Shown: positions 49,337 through 58,402, counted from the stretch's first letter. The stretch: 64,000 nt of DNA from JACCSI01 sp963815285 (GCA_963815285.1 CAWFGB010000008.1:186001-250000), one strand, 5' to 3'. A program made the numbers and translations. Notes: generated by a model not told the origin, from the sequence alone.

Positions 49337-52124
49337 TCGTCACAACCGGGTGAAGGAACTTTTCCTGCGGGCGAGAGAGATCCCCGTTGACCTGCGCACG
49401 GCATGGCTACAGGAGGCGTGTGGCAGGGACGCGGTGCTGCGGGGCGAGGTCGAATCCCTGCTGATCGCCGAGGAGGAGATGCCGCCCGAGTACCTCCAAC
49501 CCAGCGCGGGTCTCGTGCTCTTCCCCGGCTCGCGCGTTTCCCGGTATCGCATCCTCGACCACTTAGGAACGGGCGGCATGGGCGAGGTCTGGCTTGCCCA
49601 CGACGAGACGCTGGATCGCCAAGTGGCGTTGAAATTCCCGGCGGCGGATCGGCTGCGCGATTTTTCCGTGCGTCGTCGCCTTCTGCGTGAGGCACGAGTC
49701 GCCGCTGCGCTGGACCATCCCGCGATCTGCCGTGTGTTCGAGCTCGGCGAGTTTGACGGTCACGTCTTCATCGCCATGGAGCACATCGAAGGGGAAACGA
49801 TAGCGGCGCGGCTGGCACGCGGTCGCGTGCCGTTCGCCCAGGCGCTCTCGTGGGGTGCGCAGATCGCGGCGGCGCTCGAAGAAGCCCACAGCAAGGGCAT
49901 CGTGCACAGGGACCTTAAGCCAGCCAACGTGATGATCACCGCGTCGGGCGACATCAAGGTGATGGACTTCGGCCTTGCGCGGGCCCTGCCTGACGCTCTC
50001 GCGCGAGACGGCACCGCGTGGAGCTCGGGGCTGACCGTCGAGGGGATGATTGTGGGGACGCCCGCCTACATGGCGCCCGAACAACTACGCGGAGAAACTG
50101 CGGACGAACGCGCGGACATCTGGGCGCTCGGGTGCGTTCTGTACGAGCTACTCACCGGCGCGCCCGTCTTCAGCGACACAACGCCGGCGGGCCTCATCGG
50201 TGCAATCTTGCACACCGAGCCAGCGCCTCTATCCGAACGGCAGCCGCTGACGCGACGATCCCTCGAACACGTCGTGCACAAGTGCCTGAGCAAGGATCCA
50301 CCGGCGCGGTGGCAGACCGTGCATGACCTCGGGGACGAGCTGCAATGGCTGGCCGAAGAGAGCGTGGAAGCGAGGCCGAGTGTCGCTGCGGCGTCTGCAC
50401 CTCGCCCCCGCAGCCGTCAGGCGACGTGGACGTCAATTGTCCCGCCTGATGGTCTCACTGGCCTCGGCATGCCGGCGCTGTCGCCCGACGGCCGCAGCCT
50501 CGTCTTCGAGGCGTGGGGGGCCGAGGGCCCCGGGCACCTCTGGTTCCGCGCCCTCAGTAGCAGCGAGGCGCGCAGGCTCCCGGGCACCGAGTCGGGGACC
50601 TTCCCGTTCTTCTCACCTGACGGCCGCGCGCTCGGCTTCTTCGCCGACGGATCCCTGAAGGTCCTGGAGCTCGCCAGCGGACGCGTCGTCACGCTCGCCG
50701 AGTCGAGCAATCTCCTGTTTTTTGCGTCCGGCACGTGGGCCGGAGACGACCCTGGCGTGATCCTCTTCTCCCTCGGCGCCGGAAGGGGATTGCAGCGAAC
50801 AGCGGCGTCGGGTGGATCCGTCGTGCAGGTCACGTCACTGGACGCCGCTCGCATGGATTTCGCACATCTCTGGCCGCATTTCCTGCCCGATGGCCGGCAC
50901 TTCCTGTTCGTCGTCGCTGGCGCGCGTGAGACGGGGATCTACCTCGGGTCGCTCGATCGTGGAGGCATCCGGCGACTGATCGAGACACCGCATATCGGAG
51001 CGACCGGTGTGGCCTACTCGCCAACCGGACACCTCGTGTATCTCAAAGAGGGTACGCTCGTCGCGCAGTCGTTCGACGTAATACGGCTCCAGCTCACGGA
51101 GGATCCGGTGCGGCTGGCCGAGGGAGTGTCCTTCTACGGGCCAGGAGTCTCGGCGTTCTCGATCTCGCACGAGGGTACGCTGGTCTTCCGGCAGGATGCC
51201 GGATGGCATGTCTGGCAGCCCGTGTGGCTGGATCGAACGGGACGCGAGCTGAGTGATGTAGGGCCTCGAGGGACATGGTGGTCCGGCAACATCTTGTTCC
51301 CGCCTAACCTCGTGCCCGACGTCTTCCGACCCAGCCTGTCGCCCGACGGCCGTTGGCTCGCCCTAACCGGACGCCAGCCGGTTCGCCATCCGCAAATCTG
51401 GATCCTCGACCTGCAACGGGCGACAGCGTCGCCATTTACCGACGGCGGATTCAATGGCATGCCGATCTGGTCGCCCGAAGGCGATCGCCTGGTGTGGGGC
51501 AGGGCGGACAACTCGGGACCTGACGTGTATCTGAAGTCAATCGCGGTGTCGGGCGAAGGAGAGCGGCTGATTCACGGCGAACCTCAAATCCAGCGGTGGC
51601 CCTGGGACTGGTCGCGGAGCGGCCGGTACGTGCTCGTCGACCAGGAGAGCGCCGGGCCGACAGGGTGGGATCTGATGGTCGTCGATCTGAAGGCCGATGG
51701 GCGACCGTGTCGGCCTTACCTGGCGACGATGGCTATGGAGCGAACCGGGATGTTCTCACCGGACGAGCGCTGGGTCGCCTACAGCTCGAATGTCTCAGGG
51801 GTCATGGAGATCTATCTGAGCACCTTCCCCGAGCACGGTCGTCGATGGCAGGTCTCCAAAGGTGGCGGAGTTATGCCGCTTTGGGCGCCAGATGGGCGGG
51901 AGTTGTATTATGCGGGTCCAGACCAGCGCGTAATGTCCGTGCGGTTGCAGGAAGACGCCGGGGGGCTCAGCCTTTCCGAACCAGAGATACTCTTCCGCCA
52001 CGAATCTAGTGGGCAGCTCACGGTGTCGCCCGACGGCACGCGCTTCCTCGGCCTGCGCAAGGTCGAGCATGCGCCGGTCAAGCCATTTACCCTCGTCCTC
52101 GACTGGCCACAGCTGATGCGATAG
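49323..52124 (+). CDS. Ser/Thr protein kinase with TolB/PD40-type beta-propeller
   Basis: 933 aa from ATG 49323, inside the end of the sigma gene. The N-terminal preamble (RVKELFLRAREIPVDLRTAW) is typical of these kinases. Kinase ~75-350: LGTGGMGEVWLAHDE, lysine in QVALKFPA, GIVHRDLKPANVM, VMDFGLARAL, GTPAYMAPEQ. The C-terminal ~550 residues are repeated PD40/WD40-like blades (LSPDGRSLVFEAWG, FSPDGRALGFFAD, LSPDGRWLALTG, SPDGTRFLGL). No membrane helix stands out between the two halves. Likely phosphorylates its sigma partner or an associated protein. Confidence 0.94.
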   Translation: MSMRDRHNRVKELFLRAREIPVDLRTAWLQEACGRDAVLRGEVESLLIAEEEMPPEYLQPSAGLVLFPGSRVSRYRILDHLGTGGMGEVWLAHDETLDRQVALKFPAADRLRDFSVRRRLLREARVAAALDHPAICRVFELGEFDGHVFIAMEHIEGETIAARLARGRVPFAQALSWGAQIAAALEEAHSKGIVHRDLKPANVMITASGDIKVMDFGLARALPDALARDGTAWSSGLTVEGMIVGTPAYMAPEQLRGETADERADIWALGCVLYELLTGAPVFSDTTPAGLIGAILHTEPAPLSERQPLTRRSLEHVVHKCLSKDPPARWQTVHDLGDELQWLAEESVEARPSVAAASAPRPRSRQATWTSIVPPDGLTGLGMPALSPDGRSLVFEAWGAEGPGHLWFRALSSSEARRLPGTESGTFPFFSPDGRALGFFADGSLKVLELASGRVVTLAESSNLLFFASGTWAGDDPGVILFSLGAGRGLQRTAASGGSVVQVTSLDAARMDFAHLWPHFLPDGRHFLFVVAGARETGIYLGSLDRGGIRRLIETPHIGATGVAYSPTGHLVYLKEGTLVAQSFDVIRLQLTEDPVRLAEGVSFYGPGVSAFSISHEGTLVFRQDAGWHVWQPVWLDRTGRELSDVGPRGTWWSGNILFPPNLVPDVFRPSLSPDGRWLALTGRQPVRHPQIWILDLQRATASPFTDGGFNGMPIWSPEGDRLVWGRADNSGPDVYLKSIAVSGEGERLIHGEPQIQRWPWDWSRSGRYVLVDQESAGPTGWDLMVVDLKADGRPCRPYLATMAMERTGMFSPDERWVAYSSNVSGVMEIYLSTFPEHGRRWQVSKGGGVMPLWAPDGRELYYAGPDQRVMSVRLQEDAGGLSLSEPEILFRHESSGQLTVSPDGTRFLGLRKVEHAPVKPFTLVLDWPQLMR

Positions 52125-52136
52125 GTCGCGTCCGTG

Positions 52137-52222
52137 GGAGGCAGGGATTCGTCCACCTTCGCCAAGGGCCACGGCGGACAAGAACCCCGATCCCGTGGTC
52201 CAGAGACGACTGGCGCTGCCGG
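52137..52222 (+). repeat. Dispersed hairpin repeat, copy C
   Basis: GGAGGCAGGGATTCGTCCACC then TTCGCCAAGGGCCACGGCGGAC, AAGAACCCCGAT and the tail GTCCAGAGACGACTGGCGC ending in CTGCCGG, as in copy A. It begins 12 bases after the kinase stop codon and leads straight into a heptamer array. Confidence 0.8.
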
Positions 52223-52293
52223 GCCCGAGGGCCTGCTGGGGCCTGGGACCTGGGGCCTGAGGCCTGTGACCTGACGCCTGAGGCCTGGAGACC
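52223..52293. repeat. Heptamer array (CTGAGGC orientation)
   Basis: Degenerate 7-mers (CTGGGGC, CTGGGAC, CTGAGGC, CTGACGC) directly following copy C. Same unit and orientation as the array at 37641. It fills the space between the kinase gene and the PadR relic. Confidence 0.75.
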
Positions 52294-52337
52294 CGTTGAC
52301 TCTACAGCACTGTCTACATAATATCTGCTCATGTCAG

Positions 52338-52421
52338 GTATCAAGGCTCGAGGAGCAGCAGGGAACCTGGGAGGCCTTCGTGAAAGCCGTGCCGCGCGTG
52401 ACGAGAGACGACCATGCCTGA
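52338..52421 (+). pseudogene. Possible C-terminal relic of a PadR-type regulator
   Basis: A frame reading LEEQQGTWEAFVKAVPRVTR ends in a TGA at 52419-52421 that overlaps the ATG of the ADOP permease. PadR genes normally precede ADOP permeases with exactly such an overlap and end in a similar helix (E-x-W-x-x-x-x-x-A-V-x-R). The body of the gene is missing; upstream sequence is the repeat block. Assignment is tentative. Confidence 0.35.
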
Positions 52422-55149
52422 TCCTTCGACTCCACCGAACAACGAGTCGCTAAGAGCCGGCTGGGCGCGCGAAGTGCGTACGCGGCTGGCCGCCTTGTCG
52501 CTGTCGCCCACTCGCGAAGCCGAGATCGTCGATGAACTCTCGCAGCATCTCGACGACCGCTACGCCGAGTTGATCGGCGGTGGCGCCTCGGCCGACGAGG
52601 CCACGCGTTTGACCCTCGCGGAGTTTCGCAGCGCCAATCTCCTGGCCCAGCACATGGCGCCGCTCGGCCAGTCATCTGACCGTCCCTTACCGACCCCGGG
52701 CGCAACAACAGGACACGTGGTCGCCGATCTCTGGCAGGACCTGCGCTACGCCGCTCGCACATTCTCGAGGCAGCCCGGCTTCGCGATCGCGGCCGTCTTG
52801 ACGCTGGCGCTCGGGATTGGCGCCAGCAGTGCGATCTTCAGCGTTGTTCACGGCGTGCTGCTCGAATCGCTTCCCTTCAATGACGCCGACCGCCTCTACC
52901 GTCTTCGCATGGTGTACCCAAACGGCGCGGCCTATACCACGCTCTCCGCACCGGACTTCATGAGCGTTCGCGAAAAGAACCGCGTGTTCGATCAGGTTGA
53001 GGCGTACACCACGGGCGCCGTCACCATGGTGGGCGGTGCCGAACCGATCGAAGTGCGCGTTGCCAGCATCAGCGACGACCTTTTCGGGCTCCTTGGCCTG
53101 CCGGTCGTCCTGGGCCGCGGTTTCCTGGCGGAGGAGAACGCGCCCGGACGGAACGGCAGCGCAATCCTGGACTACGGCTTCTGGCAGCGCGCGTTCGGGG
53201 GCGACAGCCAAGTCATCGGCCGGGGCATCTCCGTTGGCGGAATCTCGTACTCGATCGTGGGCGTGCTCCCGCAGGGAGCCCGGCTGCCTGCTGACGTCCC
53301 AGGCGCCCGCGTGCCCAGCGCGGCGGACCTTTATCTGCCGATCGAATACGGCGCCGCGTACGACTCGGCGACGGCAACGCAACGCCGCTCAAACTTTCTC
53401 GCGGTGCTGGCCAAGGCGAAAGCGGACGTGAGCGCCGACCTAATCGATGAGGACCTGCGTCGAATCGGGACCGAACTGCAGGCCGCGTTTCCGCAGACCA
53501 ACCAAGGCCTGACAATGAACGCCATCGCCGTACGCGAGCTCATCGTCGGCGACGTTCGCACGCCGCTGCTCATGCTGCTCGGCGCGGTCGGCTTCGTGCT
53601 GCTCGTGGCGTGTGCCAACGTCGCGAGCCTGATGCTGGCACGCGCGTCGGCACGACAGGAAGAACTGACGGTTCGAGCGGCGCTGGGTGCCGGGCGCGGC
53701 CGGTTGTTGCGACAGCTCCTCACCGAAGCCGTCGCGCTCGGCATGATCGGCGGTGCGATCGGGCTGGCACTTGCGTATACGGGAACGCAGGCGCTCATCG
53801 CGGCGCAACCCACTGACATCCCACGCCTCGACGAAATCAGACTGGACCGTACTGTCCTGCTCTTCACTCTGGTGACCGCTCTCGTCGCCAGCCTCGCGTT
53901 TGGCGCGTTGCCGGCGCTGCAGTCGACCGGTCAGCTCGCAGGCGGGCTGCGCAGGGGCGGACGCGGCGGCGGCCCGGACCGGCAGGCCGAGCGTGTTCGC
54001 GCAGCCCTCGTCGTAACCGAAGTGGCGCTCGCCGTCGTGCTCCTGATCGGTGCGGGCCTCCTGCTCCGCAGTCTGGGCGCACTGACACGAGTCGAGCCGG
54101 GGTTCATTGCCGATCAGGCGATGTCCTTCCGTTTTGCGCTGTTCGGCCGCGGCTACGACCCGCAGCGTGTGCGCAGTGTCGTCCACGAGGTGGAGGAGGA
54201 ACTCGGCCGGCTCCCAAGCGTCACGGCGGTCGCGGCAACGTCTGTGCTGCCGCTGAGCGGCCCGGGGCCGCGGCTTGCCTTCCGAGTGGAGGGTGCGCCC
54301 CCACCGCCACCCAATGTCAATCCAGAAATCGGCGTGGCGAGCGTCACCCCCGCGTACTTCGAAACCATCGGGGTGCCGCTACGCCGCGGGCGTAGCTTTA
54401 CGAATCGCGATGGCACCGACGGACCGCCCGTGGCCATCATCAACGAGGCGGCCGTTCGCCGCTGGTTCCCTGACGAGAACCCGATCGGCAGGCAGGTTCA
54501 CGCCAGCGGCGCGCGCGAGATCGTCGGCGTTGTCGCCGACATGCTGCAGGGAGACCCCACACAGGAGATAGCGCCGCAGCTGTTCATTCCATACGCGCAG
54601 AGCCCGGCACGAACAGTCAGCATCGTCGTACGCACGGCAGGAAACCCACTGGCCTTGGCGTCGTCGGTCCGTGCCACGGTCCATCGCTTGGATGCGAACC
54701 TCGCCGTTTCGGAGTTGACGTCTCTCGACCGGATGCGCACGCGCTCGATTGCACGTCCGCGGTTTTATACGGCATTACTTGCGCTGTTCGCGGCCGTCGC
54801 GCTCGCGCTCGCCGCGACGGGCATCTTCAGTGTGATGAGCTATGTCGTGGCCGAACGGACGCGCGAGATCGGCATTCGCATGGCGCTCGGCGCGCGCTCC
54901 GCTGATGTCTTGCGCATGATCGTGAGCGGGAGTCTCGGCCTCACGTTGATCGGCGTGACGTTGGGCCTCGCCGCCGCGCTCGCGGTTGGCCGCGTCATAC
55001 AGAATCAGTTGTTTGGCGTCGAGGTCCTCGACTTACCGACCCTGGCCGTGGTGGTGCTCATCCTCATGACAAGCGCGGCGGCCGCCAGCGTGCTCCCGGC
55101 CCGCCGGGCGGCGCGCCTCGATCCGAACAGCACACTGCGGCAAGGCTGA
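52414..55149 (+). CDS. ADOP/MacB-type ABC permease with N-terminal prefix domain
   Basis: 911 aa. The first ~80 residues are the soluble permease-prefix domain (SPTREAEIVDELSQHLDDRY, then SADEATRLTLAEF). Then the MacB-like core DLRYAARTFSRQPGFAIAAV, LGAVGFVLLVACANVASLML, a second periplasmic domain (LPSVTAVAATSVLPLSGPG), and the closing VLPARRAARLDPNSTLRQG. Its N-terminal overlap with a PadR-like relic suggests regulator loss. The substrate is unknown and no ATPase gene is adjacent. Confidence 0.94.
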   Translation: MPDPSTPPNNESLRAGWAREVRTRLAALSLSPTREAEIVDELSQHLDDRYAELIGGGASADEATRLTLAEFRSANLLAQHMAPLGQSSDRPLPTPGATTGHVVADLWQDLRYAARTFSRQPGFAIAAVLTLALGIGASSAIFSVVHGVLLESLPFNDADRLYRLRMVYPNGAAYTTLSAPDFMSVREKNRVFDQVEAYTTGAVTMVGGAEPIEVRVASISDDLFGLLGLPVVLGRGFLAEENAPGRNGSAILDYGFWQRAFGGDSQVIGRGISVGGISYSIVGVLPQGARLPADVPGARVPSAADLYLPIEYGAAYDSATATQRRSNFLAVLAKAKADVSADLIDEDLRRIGTELQAAFPQTNQGLTMNAIAVRELIVGDVRTPLLMLLGAVGFVLLVACANVASLMLARASARQEELTVRAALGAGRGRLLRQLLTEAVALGMIGGAIGLALAYTGTQALIAAQPTDIPRLDEIRLDRTVLLFTLVTALVASLAFGALPALQSTGQLAGGLRRGGRGGGPDRQAERVRAALVVTEVALAVVLLIGAGLLLRSLGALTRVEPGFIADQAMSFRFALFGRGYDPQRVRSVVHEVEEELGRLPSVTAVAATSVLPLSGPGPRLAFRVEGAPPPPPNVNPEIGVASVTPAYFETIGVPLRRGRSFTNRDGTDGPPVAIINEAAVRRWFPDENPIGRQVHASGAREIVGVVADMLQGDPTQEIAPQLFIPYAQSPARTVSIVVRTAGNPLALASSVRATVHRLDANLAVSELTSLDRMRTRSIARPRFYTALLALFAAVALALAATGIFSVMSYVVAERTREIGIRMALGARSADVLRMIVSGSLGLTLIGVTLGLAAALAVGRVIQNQLFGVEVLDLPTLAVVVLILMTSAAAASVLPARRAARLDPNSTLRQG

Positions 55150-55264
55150 CACGGGGCGGATCGGATTTGCACGTAAACTTCCGGAGTGCAGCTCGACCCA
55201 CGAGATGTGGCCCTCTGCGTGTCCGTCTGATCTGGGGAGAAGTGCGGCGGACGACCTCGCCCGA

Positions 55265-56242
55265 CTACGTCGTCGGGACCATCTTCTTCAGGAACTCGCC
55301 GAGTTCCTGCATGATCTGATCGATCTTGATGAAGCTGTCCGAGTAATTCACGCTGCTCAGAGTCTTGCTCGTTACCTGCGTGCCCTTCAACTTCGGCTCG
55401 TACTCCTTCAGGTTCTCCACGGCCGAATCTTCCGATCCTACGGCCCACATCGTCGGCACCTTGATCTCGGTCGGTTCGAGCGGCGGGTAATTCACCATTG
55501 CCGACAACAGCATCACGTTGGGCCCGATGCCGCCCTCCCAGGCCCTGCGATCGCTCTCTGACAGCTTCGCCAAATCGAGCGTGCCGGCCGCCTGGGCCTC
55601 GATCACCGGCTGCCACTTGGTGCGCATGGCCTCAATTGCGGTCTTGAACACCCCGGTCACCGCCGGTCCCATGGTCATCCCGACGAGCACCGCGGACGCG
55701 ACGCGGTCGGAGCGGGCGGGCAGGTAGCGCGCGATGGTGCCGCCGTGCCCGAAGCCCCACACGTGAAAAGGCTTGGCGCCGGCCGCATCGGCGACGGCGA
55801 TGATGTCGCCGATCATGTGGTCGAGGTCATATGAATCCTTGGCGGTCGGCTTGCCGCTGTCGCCGCTGCCGCGCAAGTCCATGGTCACGACGGTGAACTG
55901 CTTCGCCAGGCGGTCGACGTAGCCGATCTGGTTCCACGTGCGCCGCGTTTGCCCCCCGCCGTGGACGAGGACGAGCGTCGGACCCTGCCCGGCCACCTCG
56001 AAGGCGATCTTGGTGCCGTCCGCGGCCGTTGCGGTCTTGAACGACGGCGCTGCCGGCGCAGCAGGCTTGGCGGTGGCCGCCGCAGCGCCTGGCGCAGGCG
56101 GAGCCGGCCTGGCCGGCGCCGGGGCCGGCGCGTTACCGGCGGTGGTCGTTTGAGTCGAGGTCGTCTGGGCGCAGGCGGCAACCGCCATGGCGAAGACGAC
56201 CGGGATGAGAGCGGTAAGTTGGCGCGACACGCCCATAACCAT
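55265..56242 (-). CDS. Alpha/beta-hydrolase-fold lipoprotein lacking catalytic residues
   Basis: 325 aa. The N-terminus has a hydrophobic segment and lipobox-like VAAC (AMAVAACAQ), followed by a Pro/Ala-rich linker of ~40 residues. The fold is clear: LVLVHGGGQTRRTW, VVTMDLRGSGDSGK, FHVWGFGHGGTIARYL, MWAVGSEDSAV. The nucleophile elbow, normally GxSxG, reads GFGHG, so Ser is replaced by Gly165. The expected C-terminal His region reads SVNYSDSFIKID, with no His. It is therefore probably not a classical hydrolase; a binding or scaffold role is possible. It stands apart from its neighbours. Confidence 0.82.
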   Translation of the reverse strand: MVMGVSRQLTALIPVVFAMAVAACAQTTSTQTTTAGNAPAPAPARPAPPAPGAAAATAKPAAPAAPSFKTATAADGTKIAFEVAGQGPTLVLVHGGGQTRRTWNQIGYVDRLAKQFTVVTMDLRGSGDSGKPTAKDSYDLDHMIGDIIAVADAAGAKPFHVWGFGHGGTIARYLPARSDRVASAVLVGMTMGPAVTGVFKTAIEAMRTKWQPVIEAQAAGTLDLAKLSESDRRAWEGGIGPNVMLLSAMVNYPPLEPTEIKVPTMWAVGSEDSAVENLKEYEPKLKGTQVTSKTLSSVNYSDSFIKIDQIMQELGEFLKKMVPTT

Positions 56243-56315
56243 AGCAGCCTCTCGCGGATTCGGGGGCGCGAATCACATGCGTATCTTGTAACGTGAAACC
56301 AAGTTCAGCGGTCGG

Positions 56316-56648
56316 CTAAGGCTCGAGTTCGCGCACCGGACGAACCTCGATGCTTCCCTCGCGGGCCGGGGGAATCTTCGATGCCACCTGAATCGCTTCG
56401 TCAAGGTCCGCGGCGTCGATCAGGTAAAACCCCGCCAGTTGCTCCTTGGTTTCTGCAAATGGCCCGTCGGTGATCGACACCTTACCCTGACGCACCCGCA
56501 CGGTGGTGGCCGTTTCGATCGGCTTGAGCGCCTCGGCGGCCAACAGCACGCCGCGCGCGCGCAAGCTGTCGCCACACGACTGGCATTCGCGGTCGGGCAC
56601 GGCGCGCAGTTTCTGTTCTTCGATGTATACCAGGCACAGGTATTTCAT
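56316..56648 (-). CDS. YciI-like DGPF-domain protein
   Basis: 110 aa, small YciI/DGPF fold. Start MKYLCLVYIEEQ, family motif ITDGPFAETKEQLAGFYLID, end IEVRPVRELEP. An insertion with CQSC near residue 23 could bind metal. DGPF proteins are routinely coded next to ECF42 sigma factors, as here: the sigma gene ends 30 bases upstream on the same strand. Biochemical role unknown. Confidence 0.92.
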   Translation of the reverse strand: MKYLCLVYIEEQKLRAVPDRECQSCGDSLRARGVLLAAEALKPIETATTVRVRQGKVSITDGPFAETKEQLAGFYLIDAADLDEAIQVASKIPPAREGSIEVRPVRELEP

Positions 56649-56678
56649 GATCAGTTCAAAGGGTGTCAGTTAAAGAGT

Positions 56679-57941
56679 TCAAAACCCAAGGTTCTCGGCA
56701 CTCAATTCTGCGAGCCGCCGCTCCAGGAATCGTCGCTCTGGCGCCTGGCGCGTGAGCGCCAGCGCGCGCTCATAGGAGGCACGCGCCTCGTCCTGCCGCC
56801 CCAATCGCCGGCAGAGATCGGCGCGGGCGGCATGCGCGAAGCGATATTCACGCAGGTCACCGCGCCGGAAGATCGCGTCGATCACCGCAAGTCCCATTTC
56901 GTAGCCATCGCGCATAGCTACCGCGACCGCCCGATTGAGCTCGACTACCGGCGACGGACTCATGCGGAGCAGCACGTCATAGAGCCCGACGATCTGCGCC
57001 CAGTCGGTGGCCTCGGGGCTCGGCGCTTCGGCGTGGACGGCCGAGATCGCCGCCTGAACCGCATAAGGACCGTATCGTCCGGTGGTCAGCGTCTGCTCGA
57101 CCAACCGCGCGCCCTCGACAATCTGCTCGCGGTTCCACAACGATCGGTCCTGGTCTTCGAGCACGATCACCTCACCAGACGGCGACGACCGCGCCGGGCG
57201 CCTGGATTCGTGCAGCAACATCAGCGCGAGCAGCCCTACGGCTTCGGGCTCCGGCAGAAGTTGGACGAGCAGCCGACCCAGACGAATCGCCTCGGCCGAG
57301 AGATCGTGGCGCGTCACCGCATGGCCAGACGAGGGAGTGTAACCCTCGTTGAACACGAGGTAGATAACTCGCAGCACGGCGTCGAGCCGATCCGGCAGTT
57401 CTGCGCGCGACGGCACCTCGTAGGGAATACGCGCGTCGCGAATCTTGTTCTTCGCCCGGACGATGCGCTGCGCCAGCGTGGCCGGCGGCGTCAGAAACGC
57501 GTGGGCGATTTCCTCCGTGGTCAGCCCGCAGACCTCGCGCAGCGTCAGGGCGACTTGCGCGTCGGACGAGAGGGCAGGATGGCAGCACGTGAAGATCAGC
57601 CGCAGGCGATCGTCTTCAACGCTCTCCGCGTCCGCCCAGGCATTGACATCCTCGACCGCCACCTCGGCCTTCGGCCCCAGATCGTCCAGGGCGTCGAACC
57701 TGGCCCGGCGGCGAATCGCGTCGATAGCTTTGAAGCGGCCGGTCGAGACCAGCCACGCGCGCGGGTTGGATGGGATGCCGTCGCGAGGCCACTGCTCGAG
57801 CGCCGCCTTGAACGCGTCCTGCAGCGCTTCTTCGGCCTGATCGAAGTCCCCGATCAGCCGAATCAGCGTCGCCAGCGCGCGACGCGATTCGCCGAGGTAG
57901 ATGTTACTGATAGCCTCCTGGATGCGATCGGCCGCTGTCAC
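56679..57941 (-). CDS. ECF42-type RNA polymerase sigma factor with TPR-like C-terminus
   Basis: 420 aa, about twice a normal ECF factor. Sigma regions 2 and 4 are at ~10-190 (GDFDQAEEALQDAFKAALEQ, NPRAWLVSTGRFKAIDAIRR, LTLREVCGLTTEEIAHAFL). The C-terminal half (DUF6596/TPR-like) has LDAVLRVIYLVFNEGYTPSS, then VVELNRAVAVAMRDG and a final helical repeat pair. This extension defines the ECF42 group, which has no anti-sigma factor and is associated with DGPF proteins. Here it lies within a VOC-DGPF operon, so it probably autoregulates this set. Confidence 0.94.
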   Translation of the reverse strand: MTAADRIQEAISNIYLGESRRALATLIRLIGDFDQAEEALQDAFKAALEQWPRDGIPSNPRAWLVSTGRFKAIDAIRRRARFDALDDLGPKAEVAVEDVNAWADAESVEDDRLRLIFTCCHPALSSDAQVALTLREVCGLTTEEIAHAFLTPPATLAQRIVRAKNKIRDARIPYEVPSRAELPDRLDAVLRVIYLVFNEGYTPSSGHAVTRHDLSAEAIRLGRLLVQLLPEPEAVGLLALMLLHESRRPARSSPSGEVIVLEDQDRSLWNREQIVEGARLVEQTLTTGRYGPYAVQAAISAVHAEAPSPEATDWAQIVGLYDVLLRMSPSPVVELNRAVAVAMRDGYEMGLAVIDAIFRRGDLREYRFAHAARADLCRRLGRQDEARASYERALALTRQAPERRFLERRLAELSAENLGF

Positions 57942-57986
57942 GGCTACCGATCACATCACTTGAGCCCCTCGCGACGCAAACCTTTC

Positions 57987-58391
57987 TCAGGCTTGGGAGT
58001 TGATCATCCAGGGTGTGCCGAATCGATCGACGAGCATCCCAAAACCAGGCGACCAAAAGGTCTGCGAGAAGGGCATCGACACATTTCCGCCTTCCGCCAG
58101 CGCCTTGAAAATGCGCGCGCCCTCGGCGGCCGTGGGGACGCCGACCGACACGTAAATGCCCTGAGCCGGCGTGTAGTGTTCGGCTGGGGCATCGGAGCCC
58201 ATGAGGGTCTTGCCATCCACGTTCAGCGTCGCGTGCATGATCTTGTCGTGCCAGTCGGGCGGCACATGATCCTTCATCGGGGAATCGCCGTGTGTCTGCA
58301 TCCAGTCGATCGTCCCGCCAAGCACCTCCTGGTAGAAGGTGAACGCCTGCCGGCACGTGCCGTTGAAGTTGAGGTAGGGAGTGAACTCCAC
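57987..58391 (-). CDS. VOC/PhnB-like (glyoxalase-fold) protein
   Basis: 134 aa from GTG 58391, preceded by AGGAGG at eight bases. Family pattern: VEFTPYLNFNGTCRQAFTFY, then VLGGTIDWMQTHGD, KIMHATLNVDGKTLMGSD and WSPGFGMLVDRFGTPWMIN. The PhnB/3-demethylubiquinone-methyltransferase-like VOC group includes resistance and lyase proteins, with many members uncharacterised. Located between the second DGPF gene and the ECF42 sigma gene, which starts 45 bases downstream. Confidence 0.92.
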   Translation of the reverse strand: MEFTPYLNFNGTCRQAFTFYQEVLGGTIDWMQTHGDSPMKDHVPPDWHDKIMHATLNVDGKTLMGSDAPAEHYTPAQGIYVSVGVPTAAEGARIFKALAEGGNVSMPFSQTFWSPGFGMLVDRFGTPWMINSQA

Positions 58392-58402
58392 GTCGCGGCC
58401 TC

